Part shown: piece by piece, positions 30,801 through 39,699 of the stretch
How positions within the stretch are numbered: position 1 is the first letter of the stretch
How the letters are laid out: each line of letters begins with the position of its first letter
Origin: Phytophthora colocasiae
Lineage: Eukaryota > Oomycota > Peronosporomycetes > Peronosporales > Peronosporaceae
Length of the DNA stretch: 64,000 bases
Direction: 5' to 3'
Assembly (NCBI GenBank): GCA_018806915.1
Contig: JAGKQI010000105.1
Location: forward strand, 3,472,001 to 3,536,000
The notes under the pieces: model-generated
Database searches by the model: none
What the model saw: the letters and a program-made list of their open reading frames with translations, nothing else
What the model was told of the DNA's origin: nothing
Position numbers and translations under genes: made by a program

Positions 30801-32108
30801 CTCTTGGATAGTACACAAGTGCTTGTGGATCTTTGATCTCAATTACACCTTCCAGCTTCACAAACGCGACGGTAACATTCAATCTACACGGAGTGAGGGC
30901 TAACCCCTTTTGCAAATGCGATACAATTGCTCCAGGCACGTAACATCGTAAAAATCCAATTAATTCAGGACTCGATTCCAATGGAGGTTTAGGAGTATTT
31001 GGGCGGTGGGGAACACTCGTTGGGGAATCTCCTGGTACTTCTTGTATCAAATAATTCCCACTAGGATGACAAAGCACATCTAGCTCAGGTAAAGTACCGT
31101 ACCTTGTCTCCATAGCTTCGTAAGCTTCAGGCGAGAGTGCAAGTTCACCTTTTCTAGCATTTTCTTCTGCAAAACTCATCTGTCGATTGGCATCTCCACT
31201 AAGATAAACTCCCATCGATTCAGGACTCCACCCACATGATTCCCAGTCATTTTGCTCACTCCAATTCCTACGTGCATTCCCAGGAGACTCAAATGCTCCT
31301 GTTCACTGTCATGTTCGACACTAGCCGCAACTGCATTCTCCAACGCTTGTAAAGCTTCAAGAGCGCAACAAACAGCTCGGTAAACTAATTCTCCAGCGGC
31401 TGTATCCATTCCACGTGAAGCTTCCGTCTCCCACATAACAATTAGTGCATCACCTGCAAACTTGATAATATCCCCTCCATGTTTCAGGATGACGTCGATT
31501 ACTGGCTCCAGACTCTTGTTTAAAGTTGTAGTAAGTGTCTCCACTGCAATCCCTTGTGTTGCGACGGAAGTTTTAGATCCGTGCACAAAACTCATGGACG
31601 AAGAGGAAAACGATTGCATTCCGCTTTGTCTTCTTCGCATCATATCGCTAGGACTAAGTTCCTCTTCTTCTTCAAGACTGTTTTCGTCACCTTTCGTCGA
31701 TTTCCCTGACAATTCTCGAAAGCTTGAAGCTAAAATACTCCCAACCGTAGGGCTTCCGAGCAAGATATTGGATATCCTCGGTTTCGACGGCTTAGATTCC
31801 CCGTGTAGTAATGTTGTGCTACTACTTCGAGATCCACTGGATAAAGGGGAACTGGGAGCTGCTACTGGAGGTGGAACTGGTGAATTTGCTCCAATATTGG
31901 CGTTACTGTGGGTTTCTCGACTTTGTCGTCGTTCGTCTTCACTGAGTCGACTGCCAAGAGAAGAGAACCCGGAGATGTCAAACAAAGCCACAGTAGCAAG
32001 AAACGACAGACTTTCAGGCCCTCGAGGGCGGTCAGGGTTCTCCAGGAAGCGAGAGACGACGATCTTAGGGACATGACGTAGCAGTACATTCAGCTCACTG
32101 TTAGGCAT
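27848..32108 (-). CDS. Soluble adenylyl cyclase (ADCY10)-like, frame broken once
   Basis: Class III cyclase with two catalytic domains followed by a P-loop ATPase region. Exon 1 begins at 32108 (MPNSELNVLL), has ALFDISGFSSL and KHGGDIIKFAGDALIVMW and continues through NHVGGVLNRWEF. There the sensible reading moves to the frame of 30849-31215 (LSGDANRQMSF). Later exons are ~30696-30802, 30585-30645 and 27848-30530 (SVFCGSVG, EYAVVGESINLAARLM; Walker A GDSGTGKT near 30130-30160; Walker B-like IMLVFDDAQWMD). Predicted introns are 30803-30848 (only 46 bp), 30646-30695 and 30531-30584. It would make cAMP in the cytosol, classically in response to bicarbonate. The frame break near 31205 makes its status uncertain. 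Confidence 0.8.
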
Positions 32109-32276
32109 ATTTGGTAAAAAAAAACAATGTAGGACGCGACTATTCGGGATATGCAGGAAGCGATTTCTCGGGCCATGTTTACGGCGATTTTTACGATGGG
32201 GAGAGTGACATCGACTCGGAATATTTCGAGGACGACAGCGACTTTGAGATGTAGCACGCCTACACCTCAAAGTAAA

Positions 32277-34952
32277 TTATACCTTTACTTCTTGGTGACT
32301 CTCAATGAGCTCAAGTTCATGTACGAGTACACTACATTTCAATTCCTCACGCTCTGGGGCCGCATCCCCCTTCAGTTCTACAAAATGGTGATGCCTGGCT
32401 AGTAGTACCTTCAGTTCTACAAAATGGTGATGCCTGGCTGGAAGTACTGGGGCTGTCACGACTAATAGTACTAGCCTAGTACTATTAGTCGTGACAGCCC
32501 CAGTACTTCCAGCATCAGTGATAACTGCAACCACAGAAGGCACTGGGGTGGGTGCCCCCACTGCTGTCAACGTAGCATTGATCACCAACGACGTGTCTGC
32601 AATCTTCTGTGCTTTAAGCGCTTCGTGCAACAGGTAGTTCTGGTACGCGTCATTCGGAGCCGTGAAGGATGTACCAGCAGGACAGGCCTTGTCGAACGCA
32701 ACGATAGACCACACTAGCTTCGCGCCGTCCCAACACGCTCGAGAACCCTTCTTGGCGTCGGTGCTAGCCACCCAACGGCCATTCACATCCATGAGCACGT
32801 ACGCACCAGCTGCCGTGGTGCTGGGCTCCTTGTCCGCCCATGACCACACCTGAGCCGCCATCTTGGCGATATCTGCGTTGTCCAAGGCGATGAGATTCAA
32901 GTTCCATCGCAGGTATTTCGGAATGCTGTCGCCGTCCAGGAACACTGGAAACTTGCGCGTAAAAGCTCCAGTCGCTGCAAGCGAAATGTATCGAAGCTGC
33001 TCCGACCACGATCGAATCCAGTTCGTATTGCTGTAGATCGCGATGCCATTGATCAAACGCTTGGCGTCCGGGAGGTCGTCGATAAACTCGACCGTCAGCT
33101 GCTTCTCGGCCGTGCACATGTCGTACAAACTGTAGGCGGCTGCCGTCTTGGTGTTCGTGAGGGCCAGCACCTGGTGACCAGCGTTAATAAACTCGTTGAT
33201 GCTGCCACCGGTCCACTTGCCCTTGGCCAGGTCGTCGAGCGCCTTCAGTGGGACCAGCAAGTCTCCAAACGTATCGGTGAACAGCGTGTCGATGGCGCCG
33301 AACTTGTCCGACCGCTTGATGTCCGCGCCAGTATCCAAGTACACCACCACGAACTCCGTCGGGTTCGCGTTCAGCCACGCCTTGATCTCATCCAAAGAAT
33401 CTTTTGTCAACGGCTGCTCGGAAGCCTTGATACCGGAGATCGATGGAAAGCAGCCCAATAGTTCCGGCCCCCAAGTGTACGTGCCGTAGTTACCGAGTGT
33501 CTTACCGAGTGCACCGAAAAATCCAGTCACAGCGTCTGAGCCAAGGTTACCGCAGTGGGCTGTGCGGAGGTCGTTGAGGAAGAAGTGCGTGTCGATTTCG
33601 ATGAACCGAATACCGATATCGAGCTGGTCCGTCATACTGAGCACCTGGTTGTTCGTCTTGAGGTAGGACCACCACTTGTCCGGGTTCAAGTTCCTGTTGA
33701 AGAGCTGGTCGCGGTTGCCGAAACCGTCGGCGAGTGTGATGGCGCTGTTGTGCGTGGCTGGGATCTGCGCGTAGCAGAACGGACCGCTGTTGGCCAAGTT
33801 GCGCTGGTACGCCAGTGTGGTCTTGAGCCACTCGGGAACAGCAACGGAGCCTCTGTCGCACACTTGACTGCACACGGATTTGTCTCCGCTGCACTTGTCC
33901 ACCAGCTTGCAGTCTGTGTCTATGAGGTCGTTCTTGCCCGGGTTCTTGGCGCCAGGTTTACGTGTCATTTCCAGGTCATCAGCCATTCCCTTTGGATCGT
34001 CGCATGAGTCTCCATCGAACTCGCAGCTCTTCGTTCCTGTGAGTGTATCCACGAATCCACCCTTGGGAGACTTGAACGCTACCATTCCGCTTAGAATGTC
34101 CCAGGTATCATCACCAACCATGTTCTTGACAGCAGCTTGGATAGTCTGGATGAATGGCCGCATCTGGTGGACACAACACCCGAAGTTGATAGTCGTAGCT
34201 GAGGCCTGAGACGCAGTGTCCTTGAAAGGGTTGCCCGACAGTCCCGAGCATTCCTCACCACCGCCGACAGTCATGAAAGGGAGGACCATGTGCTGGAAGA
34301 AGTCGAAGTTGTCCACCGTGTACATCTTCGTCAACTGTGTGAACATGTCGAGACCGCAAGAGTTGTCTCCCTTCTTGGAGCACAGAAACCTGTTGAAGCC
34401 GTCGATGAGCTCGTTAACGATGAAAAACTCCATGCTCTTGTCGGATGGGACCACAATGTTGAGCAGGTCGATAATGTCACTGATGTCGGTGCAGCATTTG
34501 TCGTCCTTTTGGAACGCTGGGAGGAGTTTCTGGATAACTTTTTCACCACAAGGCCCGAGAGCGCCACTGAAGGCATCGCACAGGTTGTCCACGGTATCAT
34601 CCGTTTGGGCCGCCATGTACTTGTAGATGATCGGTGAGATGTCAGCGGGGGTGGCTGCGATGGATTTAAACAAGTTCACCAGTCCCTTGAAGTCCTCATT
34701 CTTGACCAGATCGACGATGTCCAAGACGCCGCAACTGCTGAAGAAGGTACTGGCCACTGCCAAAGCGATTGTTCCGAAGTTGTTAGCCACGCAAGTGTTG
34801 AGTCCGTAGTCTGCTGGCAGTGCGTTCACGAGGAAACCGAAAGTATTTTCCTTCGCTGTACATTCCTGAGCCTGAACTTGTATTTGCGGGGCAGTGGACG
34901 TGAGACCCAGCACGCCCACGAAGACGGAGGCCGCAATTCGGCGGAGATTCAT
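32277..34952 (-). CDS. Secreted PLC-like phosphodiesterase (about 891 aa)
   Basis: The start at 34952 (MNLRRIAASVFVGVLGLTS) gives a typical signal peptide. An upstream in-frame Met at 35027 lies before the likely initiator at 34991-35003. The N-terminal half is Cys-rich and unassigned. The middle is a PI-PLC X-like TIM barrel: IPATHNSAIT (first catalytic His, near 33755), IRFIEIDTHF, RTAHCG (second His, near 33555), then EFVVVYLDTG. The C-terminal part (VWSWADKEPST, GRWVAS, QNYLL) is shared with the partial gene at 63364. After VINATL, where the paralogue stops, the frame runs another 80 residues through a palindrome and a 31-bp direct repeat. That tail may not be functional. The expected role is an extracellular enzyme. 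Confidence 0.82.
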   Translation of the reverse strand: MNLRRIAASVFVGVLGLTSTAPQIQVQAQECTAKENTFGFLVNALPADYGLNTCVANNFGTIALAVASTFFSSCGVLDIVDLVKNEDFKGLVNLFKSIAATPADISPIIYKYMAAQTDDTVDNLCDAFSGALGPCGEKVIQKLLPAFQKDDKCCTDISDIIDLLNIVVPSDKSMEFFIVNELIDGFNRFLCSKKGDNSCGLDMFTQLTKMYTVDNFDFFQHMVLPFMTVGGGEECSGLSGNPFKDTASQASATTINFGCCVHQMRPFIQTIQAAVKNMVGDDTWDILSGMVAFKSPKGGFVDTLTGTKSCEFDGDSCDDPKGMADDLEMTRKPGAKNPGKNDLIDTDCKLVDKCSGDKSVCSQVCDRGSVAVPEWLKTTLAYQRNLANSGPFCYAQIPATHNSAITLADGFGNRDQLFNRNLNPDKWWSYLKTNNQVLSMTDQLDIGIRFIEIDTHFFLNDLRTAHCGNLGSDAVTGFFGALGKTLGNYGTYTWGPELLGCFPSISGIKASEQPLTKDSLDEIKAWLNANPTEFVVVYLDTGADIKRSDKFGAIDTLFTDTFGDLLVPLKALDDLAKGKWTGGSINEFINAGHQVLALTNTKTAAAYSLYDMCTAEKQLTVEFIDDLPDAKRLINGIAIYSNTNWIRSWSEQLRYISLAATGAFTRKFPVFLDGDSIPKYLRWNLNLIALDNADIAKMAAQVWSWADKEPSTTAAGAYVLMDVNGRWVASTDAKKGSRACWDGAKLVWSIVAFDKACPAGTSFTAPNDAYQNYLLHEALKAQKIADTSLVINATLTAVGAPTPVPSVVAVITDAGSTGAVTTNSTRLVLLVVTAPVLPARHHHFVELKVLLARHHHFVELKGDAAPEREELKCSVLVHELELIESHQEVKV
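32370..32439. repeat. 31-bp direct repeat
   Basis: CTTCAGTTCTACAAAATGGT... occurs at 32370-32400 and again at 32409-32439, separated by AGTAGTAC. Both copies are inside the extended 3' end of the PLC-like gene, where they encode a repeated ARHHHFVELK. The second copy runs into the palindrome that follows. Confidence 0.9.
32437..32513. repeat. Perfect 77-bp palindrome (38-bp arms, 1-base loop)
   Basis: Arms 32437-32474 and 32476-32513 are exact reverse complements around a single C at 32475. The palindrome lies in the last part of the PLC-like coding frame and is translated there. It would form a very stable hairpin in RNA or a cruciform in DNA. Confidence 0.95.
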
Positions 34953-34990
34953 CCGAGTCTGTGTCAGAGCTACGCGATTCCAAAATGAAT

Positions 34991-35003
34991 TCAGGGAATG
35001 ACA
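34991..35003 (-). promoter_or_regulatory. Initiator-like element of the PLC-like gene
   Basis: On the minus strand TGTCATTCCCTGA carries the TCATTCC core of the oomycete initiator and is followed by A/T-rich ATTCATTTT. A start at the A (about 35000) would give a 5' UTR of some 48 bases before the ATG at 34952. Confidence 0.55.
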
Positions 35004-35230
35004 TTGGAGGCGCAGTGTCACCGTCACGTCGACGCAAATCGGAAGATTTTGGTTAGCGCGAGTAATACATGTACTGCCTTAGTCAGGCTACAGTACTACC
35101 TGCTTTTCATATAGAGGATTCGACACAAAGGTACATTGAAGAAAGAATAACAAACCAATTCTTTGATTTGATCCAGGCGAATCGCTTACCGCGGAGAGCA
35201 CTGACAATGTATTTGTCGAGTTCAACGAAC

Positions 35231-35740
35231 TCACGATGACGGAGTGTCCATCGGAGACGTAGGAACACCTCTCGCTGCAGGAGTCATGGTGATCGTGATC
35301 GAAGGTCGATAGCGAGTCGCCATTGGAGTGGAAGCAGGCGCCATTACCACTGGATATGCCGCACCGATAAGCCCAACCGTGTGACCGACCGCCGCCGCGG
35401 GATTGCCACTAGCAGCCGAGAAGATGGCATTCACTGCGTGGGAGATCACCGCTCGGTTCGTCGCGACGTTCGCCACGGTACTGGTACTTGTGCCGTCTTG
35501 CTCTAGTTGTTCGAGTATCAAGTTCGCGGCGATCTGGTTCGTTTCCGGATTGTTAGCCATCACCTCCTTGATGACATTGGCAACCTGCATGCGTTCGCTC
35601 TTCGACAGGGCGACAATGTTGTTGTTCTTGTTATCGACGGTAGTAGCGATAGCACCAACAGGCACAGCCTGAAGCCCAAAGTCGGCCATCACGGACGACA
35701 CGAGGAAGACAAGTGCAACAGCGAACGCAGTGAACTTCAT
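35231..35740 (-). CDS. Small secreted protein (169 aa)
   Basis: The Met at 35740 begins a clear signal peptide (MKFTAFAVALVFLVSSVMA, cleavage probably before DFG). The mature part is Ala/Val/Asn/Thr-rich with an amphipathic helix region (ALSKSERMQVANVIKEVMAN) and a Pro/Thr/Ser/Met-rich tail. It has no cysteines, and no RxLR or LxLFLAK motif near the N-terminus, so it is not one of the classical translocated effectors. The family is not recognised. The preceding in-frame Met (35782) would bury the signal peptide and was rejected. Confidence 0.65.
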   Translation of the reverse strand: MKFTAFAVALVFLVSSVMADFGLQAVPVGAIATTVDNKNNNIVALSKSERMQVANVIKEVMANNPETNQIAANLILEQLEQDGTSTSTVANVATNRAVISHAVNAIFSAASGNPAAAVGHTVGLIGAAYPVVMAPASTPMATRYRPSITITMTPAARGVPTSPMDTPSS

Positions 35741-36260
35741 AGTTTCGTACCCGACTTGAGTGGCTGGAGCCCAATTGAACAATACCTTACTAGTACATGT
35801 ATGTCGTTACCACGAAGAAGATCCTTCCTGTAAACGAGAACGAAAATTCTCTAGATATTTTTCCTATCAAGGAGAACGAAAATTCTCTACGAGAAACGAG
35901 AAAGGATTTGTTTAAGATCGATGTTAGCGTCACCGAGCAGCTCGTACTTAAGTGAGAGTTAGGGGTACACGAGTCCTGTACCTTCAGTACATAGAAGCCT
36001 GGAGGAACCAGCGCGTCACTCACAAAGGTGCCCTAGGCACACGGCACATAAATGAGGGGTAATTTAAAGAGGCCCGCAAGAATTGATTTCATAAATTTCA
36101 GCGTTTGTAGAGATTTATAGGGCGGGAAATGACTGGCTTCTGTTTACTCTTGAGTAAGGTCGTGCGAAGGTGACTTAATATCGGTGTCACTTGAATGTAT
36201 ATCGAGCGTGTTTCTCGAATGTACAAAACACATTGTGCTCATAGCTACGCTGCCTAAGGA
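35741..36260. other. Intergenic region with a short direct repeat and a possible MULE end
   Basis: GAGAACGAAAATTCTCT is repeated at 35836-35852 and 35872-35888. At about 35924-35939 GTTAGCGTCACCGAGC has its exact reverse complement at about 48925-48945, beyond the other side of the MULE, so the two may be remnants of its terminal inverted repeats. No gene is recognised. Confidence 0.4.
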
Positions 36261-36603
36261 CAATATGGCCAACAGGGCAACCAGTCTCAGGGCGGGTACC
36301 AGCAACAGCAGCAGCAACAGCCTATCGGTGGTCAGCAGTCTCGCCACGGTAACTATAGCCACCACCAGCAGGCCCAGCAACGCGATTTCATGCGGCCTGA
36401 TGACATTGAAGCTATGAACCGCCGCTACGCTTCCCAACGTGCGTACCAGGTACAAGCAGTGCTGTTACTGTTGGCCGCTACATTTCCCCTTGTTACTATG
36501 ACTCATTTATTGTTCATTTGATGTTTCTTCCTAGCATATTCCTCCGGCTTCTAATGCGTCGTATTCTCCTGTGGGAGCGGATGTTGCGTATGTGAGCCGG
36601 TAG
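36261..36603 (+). pseudogene. Gln-rich gene fragment, two exons
   Basis: Exon 36261-36449 encodes QYGQQGNQSQGGYQQQQ and a basic region ending RYASQRAYQ. A GT-AG intron (36450-36534) joins it in phase to exon 36535-36603, which ends at a TAG. A stop codon sits immediately upstream of the first exon behind an AG, so the 5' part of the gene is missing or lies in an exon I cannot find. Orientation is opposite to the surrounding MULE gene. It may be host sequence picked up by the transposon (inference). Confidence 0.45.
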
Positions 36604-36756
36604 CATACTCTACGAGAAACACGTAAATCACGTACAGGTCGCTCCAGGGTTCTAGCTCGTAGGGTTGATACTGTCATTTACAAAGAGAACGTTAGGTATG
36701 TTCAAAAAGGAAGTGCCAGATGTGTTCATTCGGAAAAACTCTGCTCTTAAATCGAC

Positions 36757-36981
36757 TTACGAAATGCACTTGAGTAGGTACCGCAGTCTCATGAACCGCA
36801 TAAAGGATTGCGATGGAGTTGTAGGTAGGACAACACCGCGAAGGATGCACTCGAAAAACATGAGTACAGCGACACCACAGCTTGAAGCGTCAGGTTGACG
36901 GCACTTGGTCTCCAACTTGACATGTAGAATCTCATACAGCTCTCCATAAATGTCTTTCAGTGTCGTTTTACATGCTGCGTA
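36757..36981 (-). pseudogene. MULE: C-terminal half of the Ulp1-type protease domain
   Basis: This continues, in frame, the protease reading that ends at 44885 on the other side of the nested gypsy element; one copy of the GTACT target duplication (36982-36986) abuts it. It contains the Gln and the nucleophilic Cys of a C48/Ulp1 peptidase (RQPDASSCGVAVLMFFE). The His and Asp lie in the other half (DSHWCGAVIDL, TIFDPL). A stop follows at 36757-36759, although a GTAAGT donor overlaps it, so a further short exon is possible. Confidence 0.75.
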
Positions 36982-36986
36982 GTACT

Positions 36987-37396
36987 TGTAACGGGGTTAC
37001 ACGGCGCTGCGCGCCTTGGCTACAATAGGTGTGGTATACACCATCCAGGTCACAAGTCACAGATCCGTGTACAACACATAGTGTTTCTCACACGTCACAC
37101 ATGTAGCCAGTTGCTGGCTGTTAGCTCAGAGCCACACATTACATTTGATTAGGATTTAGTATGTTAGATACTAAATCCGTTACATTCAGGATTAGGGCAA
37201 TAAAATAAATAAAAATCAGTTTGCATTTTACATAATTAGTGTTAGTTCCTTTATTATAGGGACACTGATTGTGAGTCCCGTATTTAGTGGACTACTTGGT
37301 TCTTGTATAGAACCGAAGGCTAGTGCCTTGCAAGCAGGACTCTACGAGTCAACCCAACTTCCTCTGTGCCGTGCACACCTACGCAGCCCCGCTGCA
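36987..37396 (+). repeat. 5' LTR of element 2
   Basis: 410 bp, TG...CA ends. It is preceded by GTACT and followed after two bases by TGGTAGCACTTG (37399 on). That sequence begins with the TGG expected of a tRNA primer-binding site and looks closest to an initiator-Met type. Confidence 0.93.
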
Positions 37397-37453
37397 TCTG
37401 GTAGCACTTGTAGTCAATCCAACTCCTGAGTTGAAGACTGTTTCTCTGTGAGA

Positions 37454-38470
37454 ATGGAGCCAGAAGCATACGCTCACTTGACTCCGAGTCAGCGGGACAC
37501 GCTTAACAAGCTTACGTCCTTGCTGGGCCCTGAAGGTATGGCACACCTTGCGTCTCAAGGGCCGGAGGCCGTCAACGCGCGCCTGGAGGCATTTGCCTCG
37601 TACGAGAACGCTCTCGTTGAGCACATTCAGCGGAATGTAAAAGGAGTTAATCCGCTCCGAGAGAAGCTAAGCCCGTCACGCTCAGCGTGAAGACCTTTCA
37701 CGGGCACGAAGGAGAGAACCTCCTATTGTGGACCCGAGAGGTCAGAGATGGCCATGGGGGCCGCTATGCTCCAGTTGGAAGGCCAACGCGTGGCGTTCGC
37801 CATCTCTAAGCTCGAAGGTCGAGCACGAGAATGGGCCTTGACGTCTGGGACGTCGGTAGAAATGGCCTTCCCCACTTGGGGTGAGCTTAAGGCCAAACTT
37901 ACGCAAGTATTTGCTCCACCTAACCAGGCGTATCGCGTGCGGTCACGCTTCCTCGCTTGCCGACAGGGCAAGAAGGACCTGGTGGACTATGTCCAAGAGC
38001 TGCGCACGCTCATTGCCGGCATGGCTGCCGTCCCTCTACCTGTGGTGGTCACTGTGACTATCTTCATGGAAGGTCTGAGAGCTGGCGTGGCCAGGACGGA
38101 GGCATTCCGTCAGAATCCTCGCACCTTCGAGGACGCTGTTAGCGTGGCATTGAATGCTGAACACAACTTTAAGTTGTCGAGGGTCGGTGCTAATAGCACA
38201 GGGTCCGGGGACCCGAACCCATGGACCTCAGCTATGCTGAAGATGAATTAGCCGAGCTACGAGCTGCGGTGCAGCGTATGAGCACTCGTCGGTGCTACAC
38301 GTGTGGTAGTCCCACACACCTGAGGCCCAACTGCCCTCTGCGCAAAGAGCGCGCCGGCCAGAATGGCCGCAACCCCGTCGCGGGTCCCGCTTTGGGCCTC
38401 TGCCCAGGAACGACGGCTCCCAGTAGACGCGGGGCGGTCTACTGGGGAAGAACTGAGTTCTGCAGTGCGT
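37454..38470 (+). pseudogene. Element 2: gag with CCHC knuckle, frame-shifted
   Basis: Three frames follow one another: 37454-37687 (MEPEAYAHLTPSQRDTL), 37748-38251 (a retrotransposon gag core with GRAREWALTSG and FLACRQGKKDLVDYVQELRT) and 38221-38470 with the zinc knuckle CYTCGSPTHLRPNC. Shifts lie near 37740 and 38220. The first in-frame Met is 58 bp past the LTR, a normal leader length. Confidence 0.82.
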
Positions 38471-38585
38471 GAGAGGCACTGGGGCTCAGCCCCGAAGAGC
38501 TCCGTGCTCTTGAACACGGAACGTGTGAGCAAGCAGGGCTTGCTGGTCGTCCATGTGGACGTGAAGGGCTTCGAAGCCGTGGATC

Positions 38586-39689
38586 GTGTTGATCGATTCA
38601 GGAGCGTCTGGCAACTACGTCAGACGCTCCACCGTTGAGGGTAGTCAGCAATATGCTGAGGCGCTTCGAGCGCGAAGAGGTGACACTGTCACTGTCCGTC
38701 TAGCGACGGGCGTCCGTGTCACGGCAGCCAAGGTCCCGATGGACCTACGGCTGAAGTTCCTGGACTTCGACAGCGTGGAACGCTGGCTTGGTCTTGGACC
38801 TGATTCGAGGTACGACCTCATCCTTGGTATGGCGTGGCTGGAGCGCCACGAGCCAGGGATCGACTGGAGGTCGAAGACCTTAGGTGCTACGCACTTCTCT
38901 CCTAGTGGAGCTTTGGCGAGTCATGAACCCACCTCTGCTAGGAAGCAGAAGCGCTATTGGCGCGAGCATCGAGCCGAGTCGGCAATGATGCTGGAAGTCG
39001 GTGTGTCCGAGTTAGTGGACAGCACCGAGTGCGAGGATCGCAGCCCTGTTGAGCGCATAGCGCTGGTTGGCAGTGAGTCAACGTGTGGGCAAAGCTCACG
39101 TAACCCGAGTGACGCCGGTCATGGACCGTCACTGGATGCCGATGGCATCGGGCCTTACCAGGCCGTGAACTGTGGGGCGGCACGTACTCCGTCGAGTGAT
39201 ACTGGTCGTGGACCAAGTCGATCGCTGAGTGTCTCTGACACTGGACCTGTTACGGTCATTGATTGTGCAGCGGCACGTACTCCGCTGAGCGGCATCGGTC
39301 GTCGACCGAGTGGATCGCAGAGTGTCCCTGACACTGGGCCTGAAGGGGCCGAAACTTGTGCGACGGCACGTACTCCGTCGAGTAGACGATCTTCGGCTAG
39401 GCGAAGACGTCGTAAGGCCCTTCGGGCGAGACGCTCTGCGTCTGAGTCATCCGTGACGTCAAGTGCCGACGCACCGGAGGGCTGTGGGCAGCTATACACT
39501 CTGGTTGATGGAGTGGGCGGTAGTGCCGAAGGCAGTGTCCTGCTGGACGACTTGCCAAGTGTTGACAAGCTCCTTGAGCTAGAAGAGATGTCCTTCGCCG
39601 ACTTTGGCGATGCCTTGAAGGCTGGCGAATTCGCCGAGGTGGTCATCGTTCGACCTGGAGGAGGAGTTAAACTCGTCGTCCCTCGTTGA
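38586..39689 (+). pseudogene. Element 2: aspartic protease and repetitive linker
   Basis: The protease active site reads LIDSGASGN, followed by LATGVRVTA and the hydrophobic DLILGMAWL typical of gypsy proteases. From about 39100 to 39390 the linker contains a 93-bp tandem unit (GTxAARTPSS-like motif at 39181, 39274 and 39367). The frame ends at 39689 and RT continues in another frame. Confidence 0.8.
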
Positions 39690-39699
39690 CGAGTCCGTC

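Noticed and set aside
31206..31290. An 85-bp intron (GTGAGC...GACAG) that would repair the cyclase frame
   Set aside because: It would remove the conserved NHVGG...GDANRQ part of the catalytic domain, so a true frame break is more likely.
33547..34637. Several 100-150 residue plus-strand frames opposite the PLC-like gene
   Set aside because: They are complements of the conserved catalytic region; GC-rich third positions remove stops on the opposite strand.
35231..35740. Possible RxLR or CRN effector
   Set aside because: The signal peptide is clear but no RxLR, dEER, LxLFLAK or Cys pattern follows, so only a generic secreted protein can be claimed.
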